NCBI GenBank assembly: GCA_031002005.1
Contig: CM061918.1
Location: 57,727,478-57,791,477 of the forward strand
Source of the DNA: Vandiemenella viatica
Lineage: Eukaryota > Arthropoda > Insecta > Orthoptera > Morabidae
Length of the DNA stretch: 64,000 nucleotides
Direction: 5' to 3'
Part shown: one piece after another, positions 12,401 through 22,694 of the stretch
Position numbering within the stretch: the first letter of the stretch is position 1
How the letters are laid out: every line of letters begins with the position of its first letter
Made by a program: the position numbers and the translations under genes
Notes under the pieces: generated by a model
What the model was told of the DNA's origin: nothing
The model's database searches: none
What the model saw: the letters and a program-made list of their open reading frames with translations, nothing else

Positions 12401-15400
12401 CACATGCGTCTGGGGCAGAGCGAAAAATCTGTGGTAGCAGAACACAGCCTGGAATAGAGTCATGGCTTCGATTTTGAATGCACTAGGATATTGGCCCCAT
12501 ACCAGGAACTTCTGGGACAGTATTCATACAGAAGCAGTTGAAATTCGCACCACGCCCAATCTCGTCAACCGGGACTGTGGATACCAACTGAGTGAAGCTT
12601 GGATGCCAGTCATTATTGCAGTACGTCGTCAGTGTTCCAAAGTGCACTGCACGACGGCAACAGACCAACTGAACTCACACCAACCTCCTACTGGCACAAC
12701 CCCCACTCCGCAACCAAGGTGCTGACGGATTCAGCCAACCAGCTGCTTGCACATCAGCCATGCGCGCATCCAGAGGCTATAAGAATGCAGCCTTCGAACG
12801 GAGATGGTACTTCACCAGAAGATAGCGATGGAGTTACAGATCACCAAAATATCATGTGGAAACACCAGGATTACTTGGCTAGTCTCCCGAGAAGACTACA
12901 TCAACTATCAGAAATTGAATGGGAGGCCTAAATATTACAGCACTCCCAAAAAGTCAGGATAGCAAATGTTACGATTTATGTAAGCTTAGCTGCGAATTAT
13001 TTTCTTTACTCTCCCATACCTTTCCCTAAATCCATTGATCATTGGTTCTATCTATCCAATCATAGCAACATAGTATTTGCTGTTGTTTTAAAGGGTAGTT
13101 TCTTAGAAACATGTTTCTGCTACAGGCTGCACTTTCTTATCAGGTGAATTCTGAGGATTTTCAGCCATTCTGTTTTTTATACAAAATTTCAACTACTAAG
13201 TAGTGTTGCACTTGTTTTGAATCTGAAGGTTACTTGGCAGCAGAATGGAAGGAAAGGTTGCCTTTTCACGTTTTGCCATTGTTGGAGATTGACAGAAAGC
13301 TTTTTGAAGAACAGGTTAGTCCGAGTGACTTGAAGTGACCATACAGGACAAAAGTTAGTTATGGTGTACTGGATATCCTAACTACTGCCTTAAATGGCAA
13401 GTGCTACGATGGATTTCAGTTTCCACATTTAAAGCTACATCTTAAACATTGATACTAATATAAATCATAGTTGTGGTACACATCAAGCTCCATCTTTTTA
13501 GACCAAACCTGGTTGAAGTATAGTAGGTTCTATTATTTGGAGAAACATTTGTCTTATTACAGATCCAGCCATCTACAATCACATTTTTATGGTTTTATAA
13601 CATAACTCCAGATGTTGTGGTGCTTCCCATATGATAAGCCAACGCTATTTCTTTCTCAGATTTCTTATCCTTAAACCACTTCCAATTCTAGAAACATAAT
13701 TGATACTATATAAATTCCTTTTGAAAAATTAATGAAGTTGAAAAAAATTGTTCTTAATAAACATCAGCTCAAAGTAAAAAGAGAAAGAACCTCTTCAGAC
13801 TTCTGTGTTATTCTTCTACTACCTCAACAGTTAGAACCATGTATTCTTATAAAATGGCTCACTAAAAAAGGTGGGAAACTATGTCATTTTTGTGAGGAGA
13901 ACAAAATTTAATTTATTTGAGATTCACTGTTTGAAAGCAGAAGGAATGAGTGCCCCAGTGGCATCAGAATGCAGAAACCACCAGTTCTAAGGCAGATTGT
14001 GTCTATGAATTTAACGTGTACACGGTCTTTGAAGTGACACATTAAACCATGTGATAACAGTCCATGCCAAAAGCATTCAGAACACTAACACCCCATTAGT
14101 AGTCTATACAACAATTCCTACACCATCTTGTCTCAGATTATCAGCAGGGAAATACTGGTAGTTTTAGATAGCTGCTTGAAATTAGTACAACAGTATTCAA
14201 TAGCATGTTTGTCATTGTCCAAACAGGTTAGCTTTAATATCATGTCATGGCTTAAATGGAGCAGCATTATCATATGTGGCTCAGGTGCCAACACTGCGGA
14301 AGTTATTCGTCGAGCGATGTGACCTGAGAGAATTAGAATCTGGCCTGGAACACATACTGGATATCTCCTCTTTAGAATTCCTCAGCTTTGGCTTTTCTCG
14401 TTATGCCTGCCGTATACCTTTTGAAAGGATTGCTGAAAAGCTTACCAATCTCAGGTATGTAACATGTGTTTTTTTTTGTTTTTTTTTTCATGCATGTTTG
14501 ATACCAGATATGAACATATGTGCATAAAAATGGAAGATTTCAAATAATTAATGGTTTGGTGTCTGTGACTGGGCAGTGAGTGATAAACATTTGGGCAAAA
14601 TTTTTGTGCTATTTTATCAACTGATTTAAGTGAATACGCATAGACATAGGAGTTTAAGAATAGTTAGTCTAGTTTACTGCAATAAACTATGAAAATTAGG
14701 AAGAATGGGGAAAATATTTCATCACTTACAGGATAAAGTAGGAGTGCCAAACAAACATGAAAACACAAAAATATGAACACACTTTACAATATTTTTCTTT
14801 GAAACCTACTTCACGGATATTGGATTGGTCTACCACATAACTAGTTACTCCACTGAAAAAAGAACGGGGAATGCCAGGGAGATACTGAAATTTCAGAGTC
14901 TAGCCCTTAATAAACAGGAGAACATTATGGGTCATGGATGTTGTGGGAGATTTCTTCACAAAATGACTGTTGGCCAGGAAAATGGTGGGGGTAAATTCAA
15001 ATTGAGGAAAGGTAGTGGATTCAGAGATAATTCCTAAGCATTAAGCAATATCAAAACTGATCTCTGGTAGGTGGAAAGAGAAAAATAATATAGTAAAATC
15101 TCAATAGAAATAAATAAAAAAAATTCTTAAAAATTAAACAGTCCATAAAACTAAACACCATCTCTGGTTAGAGATGGTTCAATTTAGGCAGTTGGATGGA
15201 CCCATGGGAGCATGAGAAAAATGTAAGCATGAATGCTCTCATGTCCATTGCTGGTATTAAATAGTCTCAGCCACTGCTCATTATATTTTACTATTGTTGA
15301 AGGCTTCAAACTTATGAAATCTAATTTTGTTATATATTTTTAAATTTTATTTGTCCTTTTTTATGTGTGTCTGTCCTACCATTGTCTGTGATGAGTAATA

Positions 15401-15633
15401 GTTCTTTTTACATTTTCCAAACTTCCTGAATACCTATGAGAAAGTTACTCCTACAAGTCACAGTGTACATGAATAATGAGCTTTTGTGTTTTTATTTCTG
15501 CAGGGTCCTGAATGTTGCAGAGTGTGAAATAAACAAAAGAGTACTTGAGCGGCTGAAGGAACAGATGCCAGGACTACGGATTGACACAGCTGACAGTATT
15601 GACAGAGATAAAATGAAACTGAAATTATTTTGA
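123..15633 (+). CDS. Leucine-rich-repeat protein, F-box/LRR-like, 3' five exons
   Basis: Five exons (123-433, 3625-3813, 4100-4273, 14227-14454, 15504-15633) join in frame into 343 residues and a TGA stop. Every acceptor ends in AG and every donor starts GTAAG or GTATG. All four introns fall after the second base of a codon, which is typical of genes built from repeated exons. The protein shows serial LRR units with Cys at the unit ends (for example LEISDC, LALISC, LFVERC, LNVAEC), as in the cysteine-type LRRs of FBXL substrate receptors of SCF ubiquitin ligases. The F-box would be N-terminal and lies before the window, so F-box membership is inferred. Intron 3 (about 10 kb) is swollen by transposons. 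A paralogous exon lies at 59458-59768. The window opens inside an upstream intron. Confidence 0.85.
434..3624 (+). other. Intron 1 of LRR gene 1
   Basis: AT-rich intron. It carries an SGNH-like remnant (860-1265) and otherwise no recognisable repeat. An open stretch on the plus strand at about 2390-2564 reads LQVSWVQGYVTIDGHEDG and ends at LLRQT before a stop; I do not recognise it and see no clear splice context, so it is noted only. Confidence 0.6.
860..1265 (+). pseudogene. Degenerate SGNH/GDSL-esterase-like fragment of a retroelement
   Basis: Two plus-strand frames joined by a frameshift near 1065 read VVTVGDAGN, then VKEMQHTRVELIQV, then VNTIGRNGLHLDRRGKGLLSKLLAKAV. The last block resembles the C-terminal catalytic Asp-x-x-His region of the SGNH-hydrolase domains that occur in the first ORF of CR1/L2-type LINEs and some other retroelements (here with GRNGLHL, so the Asp is replaced). 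The first resembles the V-x-x-G-x-N-D block, also decayed. Assignment rests on motif memory, not on a search. No intact start or stop is visible, and the fragment lies within an intron. Confidence 0.4.
3625..3813 (+). CDS. LRR gene 1, second visible exon
   Basis: The acceptor is TTGGTTTTCAG and the donor GTAAGT. The exon has 189 nt; its first base completes a Ser codon and it leaves AG at the end. It encodes LRR units with SSLIYLELNDYG and LSTLHTLILNGY. It must start here rather than at an ATG because the frame is continuous with the exon before and after. Confidence 0.82.
4100..4273 (+). CDS. LRR gene 1, third visible exon
   Basis: The acceptor is TCTCACAG and the donor GTAAGT. The exon has 174 nt and encodes two canonical LRR units, LSNLQMLEISDC and CPQLQELRLNGVDL, ending LTKLET. 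The last Thr codon is split and completed by the exon at 14227. Confidence 0.87.
4540..4725 (-). repeat. tRNA-derived SINE copy, diverged
   Basis: The right end carries a decayed tRNA-like head, with an internal promoter remnant around 4668-4690 in reverse. Next to it is the family body, which in reverse reads as a series of 'gggttttccatggtttcccc' type words. It matches the fuller copies at 39262-39534 and 62195-62445. Insertion is antisense to the LRR gene in intron 3. Confidence 0.7.
4726..6484. other. Intron 3 sequence without recognised features
   Basis: AT-rich sequence of LRR intron 3. I find no long open frame, no terminal repeats and no match to the repeat families elsewhere in the window. 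Confidence 0.5.
6583..9387 (-). pseudogene. Mariner transposase, frameshifted and split
   Basis: Reading starts at ATG 9387 (MSAAIENPASCEVRAVIRF, the helix-turn-helix start of mariner transposases). It continues through VRQWCIDFKNGRT, GDETW (first catalytic Asp), LHDN (second Asp) and SPDLAPSDYH (third Asp), and ends near NGEYVA with TAA at 6583-6585. The blocks sit in different frames (for example around 8745-8840), so at least two frameshifts exist. A 1.73-kb insertion lies between the second and third Asp. The element is non-autonomous now. Confidence 0.88.
6840..8570. mobile_element. Insertion inside mariner, solo-LTR-like
   Basis: The inserted block begins TG and ends CA and is flanked by AGCT on both sides (6836-6839 and 8571-8574). 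Deleting it plus one AGCT restores the mariner reading frame across QELLDGFRW. TG...CA termini with a 4-bp target duplication are the hallmark of LTR retrotransposon integration. With no pol inside, a solo LTR is the simplest reading. At 1731 bp it is long for an LTR. No second copy is seen in this window. Confidence 0.65.
10760..11000 (+). repeat. tRNA-derived SINE copy with poly(A) tail
   Basis: The copy shows a tRNA-like head with a B-box-like GGTTCGAATAC near 10803, the family body (TTTGGGTTTTCTGTGGTTTC), and an A-rich tail of about 17 A at 10985-11000. It lies in LRR intron 3, sense orientation. Confidence 0.8.
11430..12410 (-). mobile_element. Penelope-like element fragment (RT thumb, endonuclease, 3' tail)
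   Basis: Read on the minus strand it runs HHPVQHSMVLTILVHRVQAICDVDCLLAKLNHLRQTF (RT C-terminal region), then CECGM-type GIY-YIG text near 11990, then AVAEH-type and AIEI-type words, and a 3' tail near 11430-11610. Several stops interrupt it. It stands head to head with the next fragment, and their overlapping parts (endonuclease to tail) form an inverted pair. Confidence 0.75.
12416..12950 (+). mobile_element. Penelope-like element fragment, inverted relative to the previous one
   Basis: Starting abruptly with QSEKSVVAEHSLE it reads through the end of the GIY-YIG endonuclease (ILAPYQEL, AVEIRTTPNLVNRDCG) and the tail (GGAAACACCAGGATTACTTG). The same blocks occur reversed at 11430-11960. Only about 6 bp separate the two fragments, so they arose as one inverted insertion or by inversion of an older element. 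Confidence 0.72.
13210..13314 (+). pseudogene. GST-like exon fragment (sigma-class N-terminal thioredoxin fold)
   Basis: An open frame reads EGYLAAEWKERLPFHVLPLL, then EIDRKLFEEQ, and stops at a donor-like GTTAGT at 13315. The spacing W..K..PF...P-L-E-I-D-x-K resembles the segment around the cis-Pro of insect sigma-class glutathione S-transferases, and the donor falls where those genes often have an intron. An upstream AG at 13227-13228 could be an acceptor. It lies alone within LRR intron 3 with no second GST exon, so it may be a relic or chance. Confidence 0.3.
14227..14454 (+). CDS. LRR gene 1, fourth visible exon
   Basis: The acceptor at 14226 (TTGTCCAAACAG) is chosen because only it keeps the LRR frame: KLET joins to LALISCHGLNG and then VPTLRKLFVERC. 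A nearer AG at 14284 would give the wrong phase and cut the repeat. The donor is GTATGT. The exon has 228 nt, ending after LTNLR with phase 2. Confidence 0.8.
14860..15090 (-). repeat. Dispersed repeat R1, diverged copy
   Basis: The words CAGGAGAACATTATGGG, CCAGGAAAATGGTGGGG and ACTGATCTCTGGT are shared, in order, with 61010-61170 and, inverted, with 50330-50600 and 60285-60540. This defines a dispersed family of about 250-300 bp without coding content. The copy lies in LRR intron 4. Confidence 0.7.
15504..15633 (+). CDS. LRR gene 1, terminal coding exon
   Basis: The acceptor is TTTATTTCTGCAG. The exon completes an Arg codon, gives a last LRR (VLNVAECEI, MPGLRIDTAD) and ends with a basic tail, KMKLKLF, and TGA. 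About 110 bp further on, ATTAAA (15741-15746) could serve as polyadenylation signal; that assignment is inferred. Confidence 0.82.
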
Positions 15634-16560
15634 GAACCAATAGGATCAAAATGGGAATGATTGTTTGATAACTACTATGCTCATTTTTGATTTACCATCT
15701 GTAACCCTTAATATTTGGGCTCATGAACCTATATTTCAGTATTAAAAAGCTTTTCTGTAGAATATTAACCAGAAATGTTTTGTAGTAACATACTGAAAAT
15801 TTGTATGCGGTATTTGGAACACCACCTGGTAAAAACCATGGTATTACAATAATTAGCTGATGAGATTTTGTACTAAAAATATCAGGTATAAGTTATTGTT
15901 GTGCTCCTTAGATGTTATATCAGAATTTCATGCTTTTCAAACAGATTCTGGAAGACAAACATTATAAAATATGATACTATTAACTGTGTAGGATCAGGCA
16001 ATCAAATTCCTTATTAAACCTGGAACTGTAAATTTAATTGAACAGTCTTCTTAAATCAACACTCAAATAAGTTTCATGGTCTGGGATATTCAGTACAGTA
16101 CAACTATGGCTCCTCATATTTTCTGTTTTTCAGAAAAATAAGAAATTATTTTATTAAAAAAATGTTTTGAAGTGCATAATGAGTCAATTTGACAGTTTCG
16201 ACTCTTATAATGACCAAAAGTATACCTTCCATATTAATCTGCAGTTTGAAATAGCATGCATAATCAAATAACTATTTAGAGGGAAATTTAAATTCTCTAT
16301 ATGTGAACCATAATAAGTACATCTTAAGCACTTATCAAATCCCATTTGTTGGGAACTGTCCTCATCATGTGAAGAACTTGGCACAATTTGTCAACAAACT
16401 CCAAAAGAGGTGACTTTCAGACACTGATATAATGGTTAGTTTCGATTTCATCTTGTTACTCACCAGGGTTTCTCTGAGAGACCACCAACAGCTGTTACAC
16501 AATCTTTTTGAATCCAAATTGTAGAACTCTTTGAGCTGGTTCTTACTTCCACTTACTTCA
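15634..16560 (+). other. 3' UTR / intergenic region after LRR gene 1
   Basis: AT-rich sequence following the stop codon. ATTAAA occurs at 15741-15746. No open frame or repeat is recognised up to the Penelope fragment. Confidence 0.4.
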
Positions 16561-16579
16561 CCTATGGTGCAAGTTTCTG

Positions 16580-17460
16580 CAAACAGATGCATGGTGTGGC
16601 AAAGAGATCACCACTGTTGGCTGTGATTGCCAACCTGTTTATGGAAGATTTCAAAGATAAAGAGATTGTAGGAGCTGTCATTAAGCCAAAATGATTCTAC
16701 CATTATGTAGATGACAAATTTATTGTATGACCACACTGTATCCATAGTCTTTGTGAATTCCTGGACCACCTGAATGGAGTTCACCCAAATATCCAATTCG
16801 TGATGGAACTAGAGGAGAATGGCAGCTTGCCTTTCCTAGACATTTGGATCCGACAGAGACTAGATGGAATCCTTTGACAGTGTGTACTGAAAACCTACAC
16901 ACATGGACTGCTACTTAAATTCCAAAAGCTTCCACCAACTAGCACAGAGGAACACGGTGTTGTACACGCCAGTGCACAGAACAAGGAAAATTTTCGACAC
17001 TGATAGTCTGTTGTCGGTACTTGAACATCTTCACCTTACCTTCAAGAGCATTGGATATTCACACCTACTGATAGAGAGGGCACTTCAGAAAAAGACAAAT
17101 AAATGCCCAGTGTAGACACAAGAACAGTCAAAAGATTTAGTTTTCATCCCGTATGCTGGTAACATCTAGGTAAAAAAAGGAGGATACTGGTGCTACACGT
17201 AATAAAGAGCATTTTCCGTCCTCCTGCCAAAATCCATGATTGTCTATGGTCTGTAAGCGATGATTTACCAATGTGGTAAGTGTTTACTACTTAGACCAGC
17301 TGTACCATCAAGGCCCGTGTGGCCGAGCATGAGTGCTACATACGCCTGTTTCAGCTGGAGAAATCTGCAGTCGCACAACAGGTTATTGAAAATGGCTACA
17401 AAATGGACTTCTATAATGTGAAAGTGCTTGCAAAGTGTGCTTGCAATGTGTTATTTCTTC
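16580..17460 (+). mobile_element. Penelope-like element, decayed, RT active-site motif retained
   Basis: The plus strand reads AVIANLFMEDF, then HYVDDKFIV (RT motif C with both Asp), then LDHLNGVHPNIQFVMELEEN, LPFLDIWI and KTYTHGLLL. Beyond 17100 come RPPAKI-type text and the endonuclease part ARVAEHECYIRLFQLEKSAV. Internal stops and frameshifts make it inactive. It is a different subfamily from the 21-28 kb element. Confidence 0.8.
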
Positions 17461-18049
17461 TGGGAATCAATTGTTAAAGAAGGTACATAAATACAGCTGA
17501 ATAATAACATGGTTAACAGAGACCAGGTCTGTGGCTCAGCGATAAGTGGAAACCAGCTTTGTCCATTCTGAAACAACCATGCTCCCTTTAAATAGATTGT
17601 AAGGCGCTGGCGAAAATGAACAACAGTAACCGGATCACAGTCGGATTGTCAGCCAATCATCGTGATGAATGCAATATGGAGCTGTCGCGATGGTGTGGTT
17701 GGAGGTTTTTTTTTGCGTGTGTGTGTCATTGCCTCAAGCTTCAGCAGCTTAGCTTCTAGGAGTCAAGTAGGTTGTTTTGGAACACTCTTTATTTGATCTC
17801 TTTCAGGGGAAAACCATGGCTGCGATCATCAAAGATGATCTTAGTGGTGTTCGTGTGTCATTGTTTTGTTTACATTGGTTGATGTATTATACTGAGTAGT
17901 ACTTTGTACTTGTGCCACTCCATAGGCATGATAGTTCCAATTGCTTCTGTTCTCTCATTTCTATTTTCATTTAGTTTTCTAAGGAATTTTTATTGAAGAT
18001 CTCTGTGTATATCAGTGGGATGTCAGCTTAATTGTGTAGTACATCTATG

Positions 18050-19920
18050 GGTGTATATCTTGGTGCACTGAAGATCATATGGAGGCATCAGTTTTGCAGT
18101 CTCTGGATGTGCTGGATGTTGGTGTGCCATCTCCCATATCTAACATCCATAGAGGATGATTGATTGGATGACAAATTTATATAGTTTTATTTTAGTTGGG
18201 GTCTGGAGATTATTTATTTGTAGTCACTGCTGGGCCGTTTATCTACTTGTCCAGGATATTTTGGCGGAAAAGATGTTTGTTGTCTAATGTGATCCATAAG
18301 AACCAGTGCTCCTTGGTCCAGATGATGTTTTGTCCCATGATGTTTAGGGTTTCATTGATTTGTGGTCTTTTTCTGGTGAAGTATATTCCTGCACATTTAC
18401 CAATGGTTTATTTTAAGTTTGTTTTTCCAGCACCATTTTCTAAAGGCATCTAGTACTTGTTGCAGGTTTCTGATGTTCAGATCGTGTCTTCTTCCTGTTG
18501 TGAAAAATGGCCATCTTCATATGGGGTGGAGTCAGGACCCTGTTAATGTATATGTTAAAAAATGGTGGAGCTATCACGAGTCCTGATGAATGCTGGTGGA
18601 TATTGGATAAACTGATGACCTCTGTCCCTCAACTGATTCAGATATTTCTCTTCACTAGGTGGCTTCTAATGAATTTTATATAACAGTGTTGGATTCTAGT
18701 TTCAGTCCTCAATTTTTGGATGAGTTTGGCATGCTAGACCTTGTCATAAGCTTTTTCAACATCAAAGAATACTGCAGCAGTTGAAGTTCTTGGATATGTC
18801 TTCCATGATGCACAGCAGCTGGGTTGTTGCAGCGACACAGATTTGGAAGCTCAATTGGCTCTAGCCTGATCATCCACTCTGCTTCTAGGCTGGAGTTTGT
18901 TTATCCTCTTGAGCAGGCTGATGGGGCAGTAGTTTTCAACTTGTTGAGGACCCTTTCCACATTTTGGTATGGCCTTTACTTTTGCTAGCTTGATTTTGTA
19001 GGGAAGTAGCAGTTTAGGAGGCAGCTATTGAATATTCTCCTAAGGAGTACAAGCTCTTTTATAGTAAGCTTTTGAGGTTTATGTTTCATATTCTGTCATG
19101 GCCTGGGGTTTTGTTTGGAGCTAGTTTATTTATTATATTACAGACTTCTCCTGGGCATGTGAGTCCCAGTTGGTCAGCATTTCATTGCTGTTCGTTGTTT
19201 GATCTCCTTGGCTTCTTATATTTCAGCCTCAGTGAATTTGTATTCTGCTGTGGTATATTGGGCTGTGAAATGTTCAGCTAGCAGTTTTGCTTTAACTACT
19301 GGCAAGAAGCATGGTCAGGCAGGTTCATTTATTGTAATATTGGCCTTTCATGTTTCTTTCAGGGCTCTGATTAGTTGCCATGCCTCTCAGTTATGTAATA
19401 TTAGGTTCGCATTATTGTGTTCTTCTTTCTTGGAACTATGCCTGTAATTGTAAGGCATAATGATGGTACTGTCTCCTATCTCTGGGATCACTGTACCGCT
19501 GCCACAGCTTCCAGTAGTAGTTTCTTAGGTATCGTAGGTTCTCCAGGTCAGTTGATCTTTATGGTACTTGTTTTCTATTATTACTGAGGTGGAGGCTCTC
19601 TAGTAGACTTCAGTGACTACCTTGTTGAAGTGTTTGATTGCAGCCTCTATTTGCTCTGTGGTTAACATGTTGAAGGTAGGTTTTATTTTATTGTAGACCT
19701 GTTGAAGTAGTCCCGGTCCACTTATTTATTTTCCTCGGTTGTGTATGGGGTAGAAGTCATCTTTGGATTTTGAGCAGTACAGGTAGGTGATCCGATGTGA
19801 GATCATTTTTCATGGGCAGCCCTGTATTCCCTGTTATATTTTTTGTGATGTCAAGCACATCCAGCCTGTAACATATATTTAAAAGGATGTGTGTCAGTGC
19901 TCGAAATTGACTGGGCATTA
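18050..19920 (-). mobile_element. Jockey-like non-LTR retrotransposon, decayed
   Basis: Minus-strand translation, with frameshifts, gives SDHLPVLL (end of the APE endonuclease), NYCPISLL (RT entry motif) and AAVFFDVEKAYDKVWH (RT motif A with catalytic Asp). Downstream it gives NIMGQNIIWTKEHWFLWITLD and LYKFVIQSIILYGC (RT C-terminal region). The 5' side is truncated within the endonuclease. Many stops are present. Confidence 0.75.
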
Positions 19921-20299
19921 GTCATAATTATGCCTGAATTTTTTCGTTATATTCTTGTAATCTCTGTCAAAGGTGTAGAAAATACAGCTAAGCATCAAAA
20001 CTTAAAAAATTGCATTTTGGAACTTCGTTTTCAGTTTTGCATTTTAAAGAGTTAATTTTAATAATTATTTTCAATTATAATTATTGTCATTTTGATCTAT
20101 TTCAAAGTTTCCAATAAGACATTTCTGAAGTTCAGAAGAAGTGGAAACAACGTAGCAGGATGATACTTAAAACTTCCACGGCTGTTTTTGTACATGAATT
20201 ATAGCTTTACGGGCTATGCTGCGCCATTTATTGGATAATTCATCTAAGCTTTCAGCTGTTATACTCCAGCCTTCCTCAGGTATACTGTTTATGTTTATG

Positions 20300-20545
20300 T
20301 TCACATTGCAACCATCGCCAAGCATTGCAGAGGAAAAGGCTGCTATCTTCATTGATATTGTTGGAATTCCTTAAGATTTCTGCTGCCTCTTTCACACGTC
20401 AAGGCCACCACTGGTCTTCTCTCCACAGCAGCCCAGTGTCTTGATATTTTATTTCATACCCGGTGTCAATAGCATGGCGAACGACGGCAGATTTGTCACG
20501 GTTGTTATATACGCCACTACAAATATAGTAGCGCTCATCACGATC
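20300..20545 (-). mobile_element. Penelope-like endonuclease fragment
   Basis: The minus strand reads DKSAVVRHAIDTGYEIKYQD, TGLLWREDQWWP, VKEAAEILRNSNNINEDSS: the C-terminal part of a PLE GIY-YIG endonuclease domain. The subfamily differs from the neighbours. It is truncated on both sides. Confidence 0.6.
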
Positions 20546-20556
20546 TCTGAGATTTT

Positions 20557-21143
20557 ATTAATTGCATCGGCCACCGCTTGTGCTAGTTTTTGAAGCGGAG
20601 TGGCCGATGCTTCTGCGGCAGGAGGCTATGCGCGCACTGGTGGCCCGCGGGTTCTCTCTCCTTGGCATCCGCCGTCTGAGTGATGTTGGCAGCCACCCGT
20701 CGTCGATTACAGCGCCCTCCCATAGCAGGCGTTGTATGGAGCCGTTGCTGCAGCTGGGTGGTGTGGAGCGTCAGGCGGACGCTGCAGCATCCGTAGGAGG
20801 CGATATGCCCACCCATTTTGCAGTTGCAGCAGAATGTTTGCTGTCTCGGATGTGTGCACTTGGTGACACGATGTCCCTCGCCGCACCTCAGGAAGCGCAT
20901 GGGCCTCATGCACTGCCAGGACAGATGTTGGAAGCCCTGGCAGTTGTAACTTCGAATGAAGTATTTCAGCGTTGGTTGTTTCTTCTCTATTCTGACGGGA
21001 TTACCAACCATAATCTTGACTTCTTTTAACGTGGGCATCGTCGTCTGTCTTCTTGCACGAGATGTCATCCCCGTAAGAGCTCGCAATAAGACATCCAGTC
21101 GGCGTGGCAGCTGTGAGTCTCTTATATACCGCACGAAGTCCAC
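20557..21143 (-). pseudogene. Gag-like ORF1 with zinc knuckles from a jockey-type LINE
   Basis: An open frame of 186 codons is clearly GC-richer than its surroundings. It contains three consecutive cysteine clusters of C-x2-C-x3-4-H-x4-C type (NCQGFQHLSWQC, RCGEGHRVTKC, NCKMGGHIASYGC), the nucleic-acid-binding knuckles at the C-terminus of jockey/R1-type ORF1 proteins. Some spacings and residues are altered. No matching RT follows directly; PLE text lies on the left. Confidence 0.7.
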
Positions 21144-21179
21144 ACTATATTATCCCTTTTTCCGATTGCCCAATGGTTG

Positions 21180-22694
21180 CTGGCGGGAAACATTGGCTAC
21201 TAGTGCATAACTTTTCTACTAGAGGAAGCCCATAGCTGCTGGCAGGTACCGTTGGCAGCTAGTGCGAGAGATGCGGCGTACATTCCAGAAATCCTGCTAC
21301 AGTCTCATTTTCTTGATCAATAGGCTCCAGGATTTACTTAATTGAGATCCAGTATCTCAGTTGACGAAAGCATCTGAGAACGGATTTCGATAGCTTCAGA
21401 GAAAATGCTATCCAAATAACCTCTTGTGTGTGTGAAAATTCCTGTCGTCCTGAAATTGACGCCATGCCCCATGTCGATACCATGTTCAGCGACCACTGAC
21501 TTGTCAATCTGGCCAAGGTGGACATTTCGTGCCTTTCCGCATTCGCAAGGAACGTGATATATGCCAGGTTTCCGCAAACGCAGTATCATCCTTGGGCGAC
21601 CGCAGTATGTTCTTAATTTTGGCCGGTGGTCGGAAGAAGGTTTTAATGCCACATTTACGTAAAATTCTGTTAATCTTAGTAGTAGTCGTTCCCACATATG
21701 GAAGAAAAACAAAGCGGCACGGGTCTTTCTGCTAGCATATTTTCCTCCTTCCAACTCATCTCCAAACCGAGTTTATTGACGCCTAGTTGCAACCGTTCTT
21801 GCGGAAAGTTTCCCGTAGATGAGACATTTCTGCTGGAAATCTATTCTTATCACATAGAGCCCGCGCTCTGTGCAGCAAGGTTTGCAGTACCGATCTTCGT
21901 TGGTTCGGTTTGCACTGGCTGTGTGCGTTGAGAGGGAGGACTGTCTGCGTCGGTTTTCTATATACGATGTGACCTACAGTGCCATCCGCCTACTTTTCTG
22001 TCAAAATATTTAAAAACGCAAGGTAATTCTTCTTTTCCACCTCCATTGTAAATAAAATGTGTTCGTTAATCCCATTGAGATGTAAAATTTCTTGTAGACT
22101 GTCGATCCCCTGCAGCCGTACAATGAACGTCTCGCTGACATAACGAAAGAAACAGTCTGGCTGCTTTGAAGCACTTGCTTTTCAAAATGTTCAATATAAA
22201 ATTTGGCTATTGCTGGAAACAGGGGTGACTCCATCAAACTGATCATAATACTCCTCGTCGAACTGGAAGTAGGTAGATTGGAGCATGTGACGAAAAAGTG
22301 CCACTTCCTTGGAAGCAAAGTATTTTGCCAGCAACGCTATTGTATCCACTACTGGCACCCTCGTAAAAAGTGATAAGACATCAAAGCTGACCATGATGTC
22401 ATCTGTCCCTAATCGAAGTCCTTTCAACACATAGATGAACTCTGCAGAGTTCGTCACATGGTGGGGAAATTTTCCTATCAATGGTGATAGCCTATTTGCC
22501 AGATATTTTACTGGTTGGTACGCTGCTGAGCCTATTGCACCTATGATCGGGTGTAAAGGAGTACTATCCTTATGTATCTCTGGCAGCCTATGCAATCTAG
22601 ATGCAACTGGAGCTAGTGGCTGAGGCGCTTGCTTATTTCGGCATCTATTCCTGATTCCTTCAACAGTTTTCCTCATCAATGCAGGTGTCGGATC
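21180..22694 (-). mobile_element. Penelope-like element, 3' half (RT and endonuclease)
   Basis: On the minus strand it reads DPTPALMRKTVEGIRNRC, LPEIHKDSTPL, PIIGAIGSAAYQPVKYLANRLSPLIG and SFDVLSLFTRVPV (RT motif A), then FRYVSETFIV where the family has YVDD, then FLDILIEKK- and GIYHVPCECG-type blocks. It is thus RT plus GIY-YIG endonuclease. The RT catalytic pair is mutated, and about 16 residues that include the YIG half of the endonuclease are missing after CECGKA. Its 5' half lies at 27849-28620, separated by the hAT element. Confidence 0.85.

Noticed and set aside
14276..14527. LRR exon 4 beginning at the AG at 14284
   Set aside because: This acceptor would break the phase with the exon ending at 4273; the acceptor at 14226 keeps frame and completes the LRR.
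20562..21029. Plus-strand 155-codon frame opposite the zinc-knuckle ORF
   Set aside because: Shadow of the minus-strand gag frame, without domain of its own.
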